From the NCBI RefSeq assembly GCF_028128765.1, contig NZ_LBJG01000004.1:1-64000 (forward strand): 64,000 nucleotides of DNA, given 5' to 3'. Position numbers and translations under genes: made by a program. The notes beneath the pieces were generated by a model. It ran no database searches, was not told where the DNA came from, and worked only from the letters and a program-made list of their open reading frames with translations. Of the stretch, positions 57,511 to 64,000 are shown one piece after another (positions within the stretch are counted from its first letter, which is position 1; each line of letters starts with the position of its first letter). The stretch comes from Bradyrhizobium sp. CCBAU 51627. Its GTDB lineage: Bacteria > Pseudomonadota > Alphaproteobacteria > Rhizobiales > Xanthobacteraceae.

Positions 57511-57795
57511 TCAACGCACCGCCTCGCCCGAGGTCGATCCGGCCGCGCCCTTCTGTGCCTGCTCATTCTTCTCGCGGTCGGCCGCCGGCATAAGCCGCTT
57601 GCGCTCGCGCTCTTTCATGTAGGCGTCGTATTGCGGGGTGCCCGGCCGGGGCGGCGCGTCTGCCGGCAGCCCGCCGGCCCATTGCGGAAGGTAGTCGCCC
57701 ATGCCGGCCGAGAGTTTTTCATTGACCGTGCCGCAGCCGGACAGCCCTGCGGCGAGTACGAGCAGCGACACGATGGAGCGGAAAGGTCTGGGCAT
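57511..57795 (-). CDS. Small lipoprotein of unknown function
   Basis: ATG 57795 gives 94 residues (an upstream in-frame start at 57813 adds six). A lipoprotein signal is clear: MPRPFRSIVSLLVLAAGLSG with lipobox LSGC and Cys21. The mature part is small, charged and Pro-rich (AGGLPADAPPRPGTPQYDAYMKERERKR), consistent with a soluble tail anchored in a membrane. I recognise no specific family. Confidence 0.75.
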   Translation of the reverse strand: MPRPFRSIVSLLVLAAGLSGCGTVNEKLSAGMGDYLPQWAGGLPADAPPRPGTPQYDAYMKERERKRLMPAADREKNEQAQKGAAGSTSGEAVR

Positions 57796-58324
57796 TTTTC
57801 GGGCGCGCTGCAATCTGGACGAGGGACCGGACGCCGAACGATCGGCGTAGCGGAACGGTAGCCTTCAACAGGGTAAAATTGGCTTATTCGAGATAGGTAT
57901 AAAAATACCAAACGTTACGCACGCGCCGGCTACCGATGTCTGAATCATGCAAATGAAAGACGAAATCCTCCATCCACGCTACCGGCCGGATTCCTAGACT
58001 GCGAGCCTCGGCTCGCGGCCATCGAGTTGCACGGCAACGGGCTTTTTCGTTGACAGGTCCATTTTATTTGTACATTCGTACAAATGAACGCGGCCCAAGA
58101 TCGTGGATGTCGGGTTACCCTAACGTAACCACGCAATCGCTTTCCACGCTTAGTGATCGGACGTGCGGCTTGTGCCGAACGGTCGCCAAACGTCCGATTG
58201 ACAATGAGGGCGCGAAAGACGCCATGTGACGTGCGACATCGCTCGCGCGTGGGTTAAAGTGAGGCAAGGACCGGGCACTCGGTCTGGCGCACAAGCGGTT
58301 AGGAATGAAGGGGAGGGACATCTG
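57796..58324. other. Long divergent intergenic region with several perfect inverted repeats
   Basis: No gene is visible in these 529 bases apart from a 14-codon frame at 58084-58128. The stretch holds GGTAT-AAAA-ATACC (57896-57909), a TTGACA box (58050-58055), a 20-bp palindrome (58066-58085), GGTTAC-N6-GTAACC (58113-58130) and ATCGGACGT-N25-ACGTCCGAT (58156-58198). A GGGGAGGG ribosome site precedes livK at 58325. Confidence 0.55.
58066..58085. promoter_or_regulatory. Perfect 20-bp palindrome, TetR-type operator candidate
   Basis: ATTTGTAC-ATTC-GTACAAAT is a perfect dyad beginning 11 bases after a TTGACA box (58050-58055), overlapping a possible extended -10 (TG-TACATT 58071-58076, spacing 15). 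GTAC-centred operators of this shape are common for TetR-family repressors, but no tetR gene is nearby. Confidence 0.55.
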
Positions 58325-59503
58325 ATGTTCGAACGCAAAACGTTTTCTCGGGCGGCCGCATTTGCCGCCATTGCCGGCCTTGCGGCCCTCGCACCGGCCA
58401 AGGCGGAAGACACCGTCAAGGTAGGCATGATCCTGCCGATGACCGGCGGCCAGGCTTCGACCGGCAAGCAAATCGAGAACGCGATCAAGCTCTACATGCA
58501 GCAGAATGGCGACACCGTCGCCGGCAAGAAGATCGAGATCATCGTCAAGGACGATGCGGCGATTCCGGACAAGACCAAGACTGCCGCGCAGGAACTGATC
58601 GTCAACGACAAGGTCAATTTCATCGGCGGCTTCGGCGTCACGCCGGCAGCGCTCGCGGCCGCGCCGCTGGCGACGCAGGCGAAGATTCCGGAAGTCGTCA
58701 TGGCAGCCGGCACCTCCATCATCACCGAGCGCTCGCCCTACATCGTGCGCACCAGCTTCACGCTCGCGCAGTCCTCGACCATCATCGGTGACTGGGCGGT
58801 GAAGAACGGCATCAAGAAGGTGGCAACGCTGACCTCTGACTACGCGCCGGGCAATGACGCGCTCAACTTCTTCAAGGAGCACTTCACTGCCGGTGGTGGC
58901 CAGGTGGTCGAAGAGGTCAAGACGCCGCTTGCCAATCCTGACTTCGCGCCGTTTCTGCAGCGCATGAAGGATGCCAAGCCCGACGCGATCTTCGTGTTCG
59001 TGCCGGCGGGCCAGGGTGGCAACTTCATGAAGCAATATGCCGAGCGCGGCCTCGACAAGGCCGGCATCAAGGTAATCGGCCCCGGCGACGTCACCGACGA
59101 CGACCTGCTCAACAATATGGGCGACGCCGTGCTCGGCACCGTGACCGCGCATATCTATTCGGCGGCGCATCCCTCGCAGATGAACAAGGACTTCGTCGCG
59201 GCCTACAAGAAAGCCTTCGGCAACCGTCCGGGCTTCATGGCCGTGAGCGGCTATGACGGCATTCACCTGATCTACGAGGCGCTCAAGAAGACCAATGGCG
59301 ACACCGACGGGACCAAGCTGGTCGAAGCCATGAAGGGTCAGAAGTGGGAGAGCCCGCGCGGTCCGATCTCGATCGATCCGGAGACGCGCGACATCATCCA
59401 GAACGTCTATATTCGCAAGGTCGAGAAGGTCGACGGCGAACTCTATAACGTCGAATTCCAGACCTTCGAAGCCGTCAAGGATCTCGGCAAGACCAAGAAG
59501 TGA
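58325..59503 (+). CDS. livK: ABC transporter periplasmic substrate-binding protein (LivK-like), second set
   Basis: ATG 58325 (392 residues) follows a strong GGGGAGGG site; the frame open to 58226 is rejected because the signal peptide starts here (MFERKTFSRAAAFAAIAGLA, cleavage after APAKA). The type I binding fold has VKVGMILPMTGGQASTGKQIENAI, IIVKDDAAIPDKTKTAAQELI and TLTSDYAPGNDALNFFKEHF. The ligand is probably an amino acid, amide or organic acid. It begins the plus-strand operon livK-livH-livM-livG-livF. Confidence 0.9.
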   Translation: MFERKTFSRAAAFAAIAGLAALAPAKAEDTVKVGMILPMTGGQASTGKQIENAIKLYMQQNGDTVAGKKIEIIVKDDAAIPDKTKTAAQELIVNDKVNFIGGFGVTPAALAAAPLATQAKIPEVVMAAGTSIITERSPYIVRTSFTLAQSSTIIGDWAVKNGIKKVATLTSDYAPGNDALNFFKEHFTAGGGQVVEEVKTPLANPDFAPFLQRMKDAKPDAIFVFVPAGQGGNFMKQYAERGLDKAGIKVIGPGDVTDDDLLNNMGDAVLGTVTAHIYSAAHPSQMNKDFVAAYKKAFGNRPGFMAVSGYDGIHLIYEALKKTNGDTDGTKLVEAMKGQKWESPRGPISIDPETRDIIQNVYIRKVEKVDGELYNVEFQTFEAVKDLGKTKK

Positions 59504-59513
59504 CGCGCGAAAG

Positions 59514-59648
59514 CGCGTCATCCCCGGGGCGCGCTTCGCGAGAACCCGGGATCTCGCCAACGCTCTCGTCATGCCCCGGCTTGACCCGGGCATCCACGCG
59601 AGAGCCGAAACAAACCGTGGATGGCCGGGACGAGCCGGCCATGACGAC
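59514..59648. repeat. Dispersed palindromic intergenic repeat cluster
   Basis: Several hairpins lie between livK and livH: CGTCATCCCCGGGGCGCGCTTCGCG, then CGTCATGCCCCGG...CCGGGCATCC, then GGATGGCCGG...CCGGCCATGACG. These are the same kind as the elements near 46749 and 50184. It could reduce read-through so that the binding protein is made in excess over the permeases. Confidence 0.7.
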
Positions 59649-59666
59649 CAACTCCAAGCTGAGACG

Positions 59667-60536
59667 ATGACCTCAATCCTCACCAACCTGTTCGATGGCG
59701 TTGCGTATGGCATGCTGCTGTTCGTGCTCGCTTGCGGGCTTGCGGTCACGCTTGGCCTGATGAACTTCGTCAACCTCGCCCATGGCGCCTTCGCCATGGC
59801 CGGTGGCTATGTCTGCATGCTGCTGGTGAATCAGCACGGTTGGCCATTCTTCGCTGCCTTGCCGCTCGCCTTCGTCTCGTCCGCGGTGATCGGCATTGTG
59901 CTCGAGCGAGTGCTCTACCGACACCTCTATGCGCGCAGCCATCTCGACCAGGTGCTGTTCACCATCGGCCTGACTTTTATGTCGGTCGCGGCGGTCGACT
60001 ACATTCAGGGTTCCTCGCGGGTGTTCATCAACCTGCCGGCCGCGCTGCAGGGCCAGTTCGACCTGTTCGGCGTCGGCATTGGCCGCTACCGGCTCATGAT
60101 CATCGTGATCTGCGGTCTGCTCACCATCGGTCTGCAGATGGTGCTGGCCAAGACGCGGTTCGGGAGCCGGTTGCGCGCTGCCGTCGATGATCCCCGCGCT
60201 GCGAGTGGCCTTGGCATCAATGTGCCGCAGGTGTTCGCCTTCACCTTTGCCTTTGGTTGCGGTCTCGCCGGCCTCGGCGGTGCACTGAGCGCCGAAATAC
60301 TTGGCCTCGATCCGTACTTTCCCCTGAAGTTCATGATCTACTTCTTGATCGTGGTCACCGTCGGCGGCTCGTCCTCGATCACAGGACCATTTTTGGCCTC
60401 GCTCCTGCTCGGCATCGGCGACGTCGCCGGCAAGTATTACGTGCCGAAGATGGGCCCCTTCGTGATCTACACCATGATGATCGTGATCCTGATCTGGCGC
60501 CCGAACGGCCTGTTCGGCCGGACGGCCGCCCGTTGA
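59667..60536 (+). CDS. livH: Branched-chain amino acid-type ABC permease (LivH), second set
   Basis: ATG 59667 gives 289 residues; the upstream extension reads through the repeat. About eight hydrophobic spans are visible, with LACGLAVTLGLMNFVNLAHGAFAMAGGYV, the EAA-like loop LRAAVDDPRAASGLGINVPQVFAFTF, and LIVVTVGGSSSITGPFLASLLLGIG. It pairs with the LivM encoded next. Confidence 0.91.
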   Translation: MTSILTNLFDGVAYGMLLFVLACGLAVTLGLMNFVNLAHGAFAMAGGYVCMLLVNQHGWPFFAALPLAFVSSAVIGIVLERVLYRHLYARSHLDQVLFTIGLTFMSVAAVDYIQGSSRVFINLPAALQGQFDLFGVGIGRYRLMIIVICGLLTIGLQMVLAKTRFGSRLRAAVDDPRAASGLGINVPQVFAFTFAFGCGLAGLGGALSAEILGLDPYFPLKFMIYFLIVVTVGGSSSITGPFLASLLLGIGDVAGKYYVPKMGPFVIYTMMIVILIWRPNGLFGRTAAR

Positions 60537-60544
60537 GTCTGCCG

Positions 60545-61573
60545 ATGAACGCTTCGTCCGACGTCGGTTATCACGCCCAGCGGCAGGCGCGCTGGCACTA
60601 TGGCGAGGCCGCCTTCTGGCTCGTTGTGCTTGCTTGCGGCTTTCTGTTTCCGTCGCGCTATCTGATCATGACCGACATCCTGCGGCTGGCCCTGTTTGCG
60701 ATGTCGCTCGACCTCATCCTCGGCTACGCCGGCATCGTCTCGCTCGGCCATGCCGCCTTCTTCGGCGTCGGCGCCTATGCCGCGGGCTTGCTGGCTCTGC
60801 ACGGCATCATCAACGAACCGGTGCTGGCGCTGATCGCCGCTGGGCTTGCCGCGATGGTGCTCGGCTTCGCCACCAGCTTCCTGGTGATCCGTGGCGTCGA
60901 CTTGACCAGGTTGATGGTGACGCTCGGTATCGCGCTGCTGCTGGAGGCGCTCGCCGAGCGTTTCTCCAACATCACCGGCGGCACCGACGGCCTGCAAGGC
61001 ATCGAGATGCAGCCGATCCTCGGCGCGATCACGTTCGACATGTTCGGCAAGGCCGGCTTCTTCTATTCGCTGGCCGTGCTGTTCATTCTGTTCCTTCTTG
61101 CGCGCCGCATCGTGCATTCGCCGTTCGGCTTGTCGCTGCGCGCGATCAAGAACAATCCGCTGCGTGCCGCAGCGATCGGTATCCCCGTGAACCGCCGCCT
61201 TATCGCGATCTACACGATTGCCGCATTCTATGCCGGGATCGCGGGGGCGCTGTTCACCCAGACCACCGCGATCGCCTCGCTCGACGTGTTCGCCTTCGAC
61301 CGATCCGCCGATCTGATGCTGGTGCTCGTCATCGGCGGCACCGGCTATCTCTATGGCGGCCTGATCGGGGCTGTGATCTTCCGGATGCTCCAGGAAGTGT
61401 TCTCGACCATCACCCCGCAGTACTGGCAGTTCTGGATCGGCCTCGTGCTGGTCGTCATCGTGCTGGTCGGCCGCCAGCGGCTGCATCGCTGGGTGCTCTA
61501 CGTGCCGAACCTGATCATCAAGCAGGTGATGGGACGCAAAGCCGTCGTCGCCGTGCCGGAGAGCGATGCATGA
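60545..61573 (+). CDS. livM: Branched-chain amino acid-type ABC permease (LivM), second set
   Basis: ATG 60545 gives 342 residues and is eight bases after the livH stop. LivM signatures are DLILGYAGIVSLGHAAFFGVGAYAAGL, VIRGVDLTRLMVTLGIALLLEAL, LRAIKNNPLRAAAIGIPVNRRL and LMLVLVIGGTGYLYGGLIG. About ten hydrophobic spans are present. Its stop overlaps the livG ATG (ATGA). Confidence 0.91.
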   Translation: MNASSDVGYHAQRQARWHYGEAAFWLVVLACGFLFPSRYLIMTDILRLALFAMSLDLILGYAGIVSLGHAAFFGVGAYAAGLLALHGIINEPVLALIAAGLAAMVLGFATSFLVIRGVDLTRLMVTLGIALLLEALAERFSNITGGTDGLQGIEMQPILGAITFDMFGKAGFFYSLAVLFILFLLARRIVHSPFGLSLRAIKNNPLRAAAIGIPVNRRLIAIYTIAAFYAGIAGALFTQTTAIASLDVFAFDRSADLMLVLVIGGTGYLYGGLIGAVIFRMLQEVFSTITPQYWQFWIGLVLVVIVLVGRQRLHRWVLYVPNLIIKQVMGRKAVVAVPESDA

Positions 61574-62325
61574 CCATCGCGCTCGAAACCCAGAACCTCG
61601 AAAAGCAGTTCGGCGGCCTGCGCGTCACCCGCGACCTGTCGCTCAGAATCGAGCAGGGCGCCCGCCATGCGCTGATCGGGCCCAATGGCGCTGGCAAGAC
61701 CACCGTCATCAACCAGCTTACCGGCGTGCTCAAGCCCAACTCCGGCCGCATCTTACTCGAAGGCCAGGACATCACCGACCTGCCCGTGCACAAGCGCGTG
61801 CTGCGCGGCCTGTCGCGGACCTTCCAGATCAACCAGCTCTATCCCGACCTGACCCCGCTCGAAACCATCGGCCTTGCCGTCTCCGAACGCCTCGGCCATG
61901 GCGGCGACTGGTGGCGGCGGATGGGCACGCGGAGCGACGTGAACGGCGAGATCGCCGATCTCCTGACGCGTTTCCATCTGCTCGACGTCATGAACGAACA
62001 GACCGTGACGCTGCCTTACGGCAAGCAACGCCTGCTCGAGATTGCGGTCGCGATCGCCGCCAAGCCGCGCGTGCTGCTGCTCGACGAGCCCGCCGCCGGC
62101 GTGCCGGAGAGCGAGCGCCACGACATTCTCACCGTGGTCGGCGCGCTGCCGCGTGACGTCACGGTGCTGCTGATCGAGCACGACATGGACCTCGTTTTCT
62201 CGTTCGCCGACCGCATCTCGGTGCTGGTCTCCGGCGCGCTGCTCACGGAGGGGCCCCCCGATCAAGTCGCGCGCGATCCGCAAGTGAAGGCAGTCTATCT
62301 CGGCGAGGAGGCAGTCAATGTCTGA
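61570..62325 (+). CDS. livG: Branched-chain amino acid-type ABC transporter ATPase (LivG), second set
   Basis: The 251-residue ATPase has LEKQFGGLRVTRDLSLRI, Walker A IGPNGAGKTT, the LivG-type LPVHKRVLRGLSRTFQINQLY, PYGKQRLLEIAVAI in place of the usual LSxGxxR signature, Walker B VLLLDEPAAGVP and the H-loop VLLIEHDMDLVFSFA. It overlaps livM by four bases and livF by eight. Confidence 0.91.
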   Translation: MTIALETQNLEKQFGGLRVTRDLSLRIEQGARHALIGPNGAGKTTVINQLTGVLKPNSGRILLEGQDITDLPVHKRVLRGLSRTFQINQLYPDLTPLETIGLAVSERLGHGGDWWRRMGTRSDVNGEIADLLTRFHLLDVMNEQTVTLPYGKQRLLEIAVAIAAKPRVLLLDEPAAGVPESERHDILTVVGALPRDVTVLLIEHDMDLVFSFADRISVLVSGALLTEGPPDQVARDPQVKAVYLGEEAVNV

Positions 62326-63034
62326 CCTGCTCGCGATCGAGTCCCTGCGCGCCGGCTATGGCGAGGCGGTGGTCCTGCCCAACATGTCCCTGCGCCTGGC
62401 GGAAGGGCAGGTGCTGGCGCTGCTGGGCCGCAACGGCACCGGCAAGACCACGCTGATCAACTCCATCGTCGGCGTCACCCGCCGCTTCTCCGGAACTGTC
62501 GGGCTTGCCGGCACCGATGTCACGACCATGCGACCCGACCAGCGGGCGCGTGCCGGAATCGGCTGGGTGCCGCAGGAGCGCAACATCTTCCGTTCGCTGA
62601 CGGTGGAAGAGAATATGACCGCGGTGGCGCAGCCTGGTCCCTGGACGGTCGGGAAAGTCTACGAGATGTTCCCGCGGCTCAAGGAGCGGCGGAGCAACTT
62701 CGGCAACCAGCTCTCCGGCGGCGAGCAGCAGATGCTGGCGATCGGCCGCGCGCTCACTCTCAACCCGAAGGTCTTGCTGCTGGACGAGCCGACCGAGGGC
62801 CTCGCCCCCATCATCGTCGAGGAACTGCTGAAGGCGATCGGCACCATCACCCGGGCCGGCGGCATCTGCTCGATCATCGTCGAGCAGAATGCCCAAAAGA
62901 TTCTGGGGCTCGCCGACCGCGTTGTGATATTGGAGCGCGGAACGATCGTCCACGATGCCCCGAGCGCAGCGCTGAAGGCCGACCCCTCGGTCCTGGAGCG
63001 ACATCTCGGGGTCGCAGGGGCGGCGGCCCACTGA
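62318..63034 (+). CDS. livF: Branched-chain amino acid-type ABC transporter ATPase (LivF), second set
   Basis: The 238-residue ATPase has Walker A LLGRNGTGKTT, GIGWVPQERNIFRSLTVEENM, the signature LSGGEQQMLAIGRAL, Walker B VLLLDEPTEGLAP and the H-loop SIIVEQNAQKILGLADRVVILERG. Walker A carries Thr where most LivF proteins have Ala (GRNGTGKT). It closes the second liv operon. Confidence 0.92.
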   Translation: MSDLLAIESLRAGYGEAVVLPNMSLRLAEGQVLALLGRNGTGKTTLINSIVGVTRRFSGTVGLAGTDVTTMRPDQRARAGIGWVPQERNIFRSLTVEENMTAVAQPGPWTVGKVYEMFPRLKERRSNFGNQLSGGEQQMLAIGRALTLNPKVLLLDEPTEGLAPIIVEELLKAIGTITRAGGICSIIVEQNAQKILGLADRVVILERGTIVHDAPSAALKADPSVLERHLGVAGAAAH

Positions 63035-63112
63035 CTTGTCTAACGCGTTTCTTCACACGAGCCGGTACCTACTTCGCTCGACAACGCTATAGAAAATACA
63101 CGGGAGTTAAGA

Positions 63113-64000
63113 ATGCAGCGAACCAGAGCCCCCTTCCGCGCCGACGAAGTCGGCAGCCTCCTGCGTCCCGCCAAGATCAAGGAAGCCCGCGCAAAGCTCG
63201 AGAAGGGCGAGATCTCGGCCGACGATCTGCGCAAGATCGAGGACATGGAGATCGAAAAGGTGGTGCACAAGCAGGCCTCGATCGGCCTGAAACTCGCGAC
63301 CGACGGCGAATTCCGCCGGTCCTGGTGGCACTTCGACTTCCTGGCCAAGCTTACCGGTTGCGAACTGTTCCATCCCGACACCGGCATCCAGTTCGCTGGC
63401 GTGCAGACCCGCCACGACGCGGTCCGGGTGATCGACAAGCTCGACTTCCCCGACAACCATCCGATGCTGGACCACTTCCGCTTCCTGAAGAAGTATGCCG
63501 ACCAGGCGCATGTCACCGCCAAGATGACGATTCCCTCGCCGGCCGTGCTGCACTTCCGGGGTGGCCGCAAGTCGATCTCCAAGGACGTCTACCCCGATCT
63601 CGACGCCTTCTACGAGGATCTCGGCAAGACCTATCGCAAGGCGGTGAAGGCGTTCTACGATGCCGGCTGCCGCTATCTCCAATTCGATGACACCGTGTGG
63701 GCCTATCTCTGCTCGCAGGACGAATTACAGAAGGCGCGTGAGCGCGGGGATAATCCGGACGGTCTCCAACAGATCTACGCCCGCATCATCAACTATGCGC
63801 TGGCCGAGAAGCCCGCCGACATGGTGGTGACGACGCATGTGTGCCGCGGCAATTTCCGCTCGACCTGGATTTCCTCGGGCGGTTACGAGCCCGTGGCCGA
63901 GACCATGCTCGCCGGGACCAATTACGACGGCTACTTCCTGGAGTATGACAGCGATCGTGCCGGCGGGTTCGAGCCACTGCGCTTCCTGCCCAAGGGCAAC
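63113..64000 (+). CDS. MetE-like cobalamin-independent methionine synthase family protein, 3' truncated
   Basis: ATG 63113 follows a GGGAG site; 296 residues are visible before the window ends. The sequence PFRADEVGSLLRPAKIKEAR, IGLKLATDGEFRRSWW, YLQFDDTVWAYLC and VVTTHVCRGNFRSTW matches the short single-domain MetE_C family. His242 and Cys244 (HVC) are two zinc ligands of the methyl-transfer site. Members of this short type often act in methyl transfer other than full MetE methionine synthesis, so the substrate is unclear. It starts 78 bases after livF and could be read from the same transcript. Confidence 0.85.
   Translation, partial: MQRTRAPFRADEVGSLLRPAKIKEARAKLEKGEISADDLRKIEDMEIEKVVHKQASIGLKLATDGEFRRSWWHFDFLAKLTGCELFHPDTGIQFAGVQTRHDAVRVIDKLDFPDNHPMLDHFRFLKKYADQAHVTAKMTIPSPAVLHFRGGRKSISKDVYPDLDAFYEDLGKTYRKAVKAFYDAGCRYLQFDDTVWAYLCSQDELQKARERGDNPDGLQQIYARIINYALAEKPADMVVTTHVCRGNFRSTWISSGGYEPVAETMLAGTNYDGYFLEYDSDRAGGFEPLRFLPKGN

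Noticed and set aside
57854..57864. Second ops-like sequence (AACGGTAGCCT)
   Set aside because: Only 9 of 11 positions match, and it lies upstream of a minus-strand lipoprotein gene in the wrong orientation.
58084..58128. 14-codon open frame after the 20-bp palindrome
   Set aside because: Too short to call a gene and no ribosome site is visible; kept only as part of the leader discussion.
58115..59797. Minus-strand open frame of 560 residues
   Set aside because: Antisense to the second livK and running through repeat sequence; no recognisable domain.
60634..61569. Upstream extension of the second livG frame
   Set aside because: It overlaps livM in another frame; the LivG start at 61570 has the ATGA coupling and the family N-terminus.

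Overview
The window is a high-GC alphaproteobacterial chromosome segment, most likely Bradyrhizobium or a close Nitrobacteraceae relative. This rests on protein style, two branched-chain-amino-acid-type (HAAT/Liv) ABC transporter sets with CoA ligases nearby, and dispersed palindromic intergenic repeats typical of that group. It has two halves. Positions 1 to about 43.4 kb are a cell-surface glycan locus (probably O-antigen) whose base composition looks less GC-rich. Positions 43.4-64 kb are a metabolic and transport region.

Left edge: the C-terminal end of a large secreted repeat protein (1-1584), then a minus-strand pair of unusual glycosyltransferases (1854-4369). A divergent asparagine-synthase-like amidotransferase and a GT4 enzyme follow (4889-7995). 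From 8131 to 40142 all genes lie on the plus strand with short gaps or overlaps, like one very long operon. It opens with a winged-helix regulator and a NusG/RfaH-like antiterminator. After these comes a leader with two strong hairpins and an 11-mer matching 10 of 11 positions of the enterobacterial ops element as I recall it. A perfect palindrome (CGTTCA-N5-TGAACG) sits in the promoter spacer of both the 4889 and the 8131 transcription units.

The operon appears to encode every step from UDP-GlcNAc to a 2,3-diacetamido-uronic acid nucleotide: 6-dehydrogenase 38838, 3-dehydrogenase 9397, aminotransferase 23167, N-acetyltransferase 10332, 2-epimerase 37606. It also encodes a Wzm/Wzt exporter with a C-terminal Wzt domain, three amidotransferases (uronamide formation is inferred), an acyl-carrier cassette (ACP, MaoC-like protein, AMP-ligase, unknown protein), two methyltransferases, two SDR proteins, a GNAT/deacetylase-like fusion, and many glycosyltransferases. 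Seven of these fall into three paralogous groups (A: 2969, 24320, 29466; B: 25816, 30896; C: 1854, 32543). All seven carry a DQ-X11-E motif where ordinary GT4 enzymes have E-X7-E, and groups A and C also carry four-cysteine clusters. A Wzy-like membrane protein (40112) and a NodU-type carbamoyltransferase (41786) close the locus.

The right half holds a CapK-like ligase, an AGE-family epimerase, a minus-strand operon livG-acyl-CoA ligase-livH-livM-livK-livF (53035 to 45891), a divergent Crp/Fnr regulator, an MFS transporter, a HemD-domain protein, purU, a small lipoprotein, a second plus-strand operon livK-livH-livM-livG-livF (58325-63034), and the start of a MetE-like gene running off the end. 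I saw no tRNA, rRNA, insertion sequence or CRISPR array. All functions come from reading the sequence; no database search was run.
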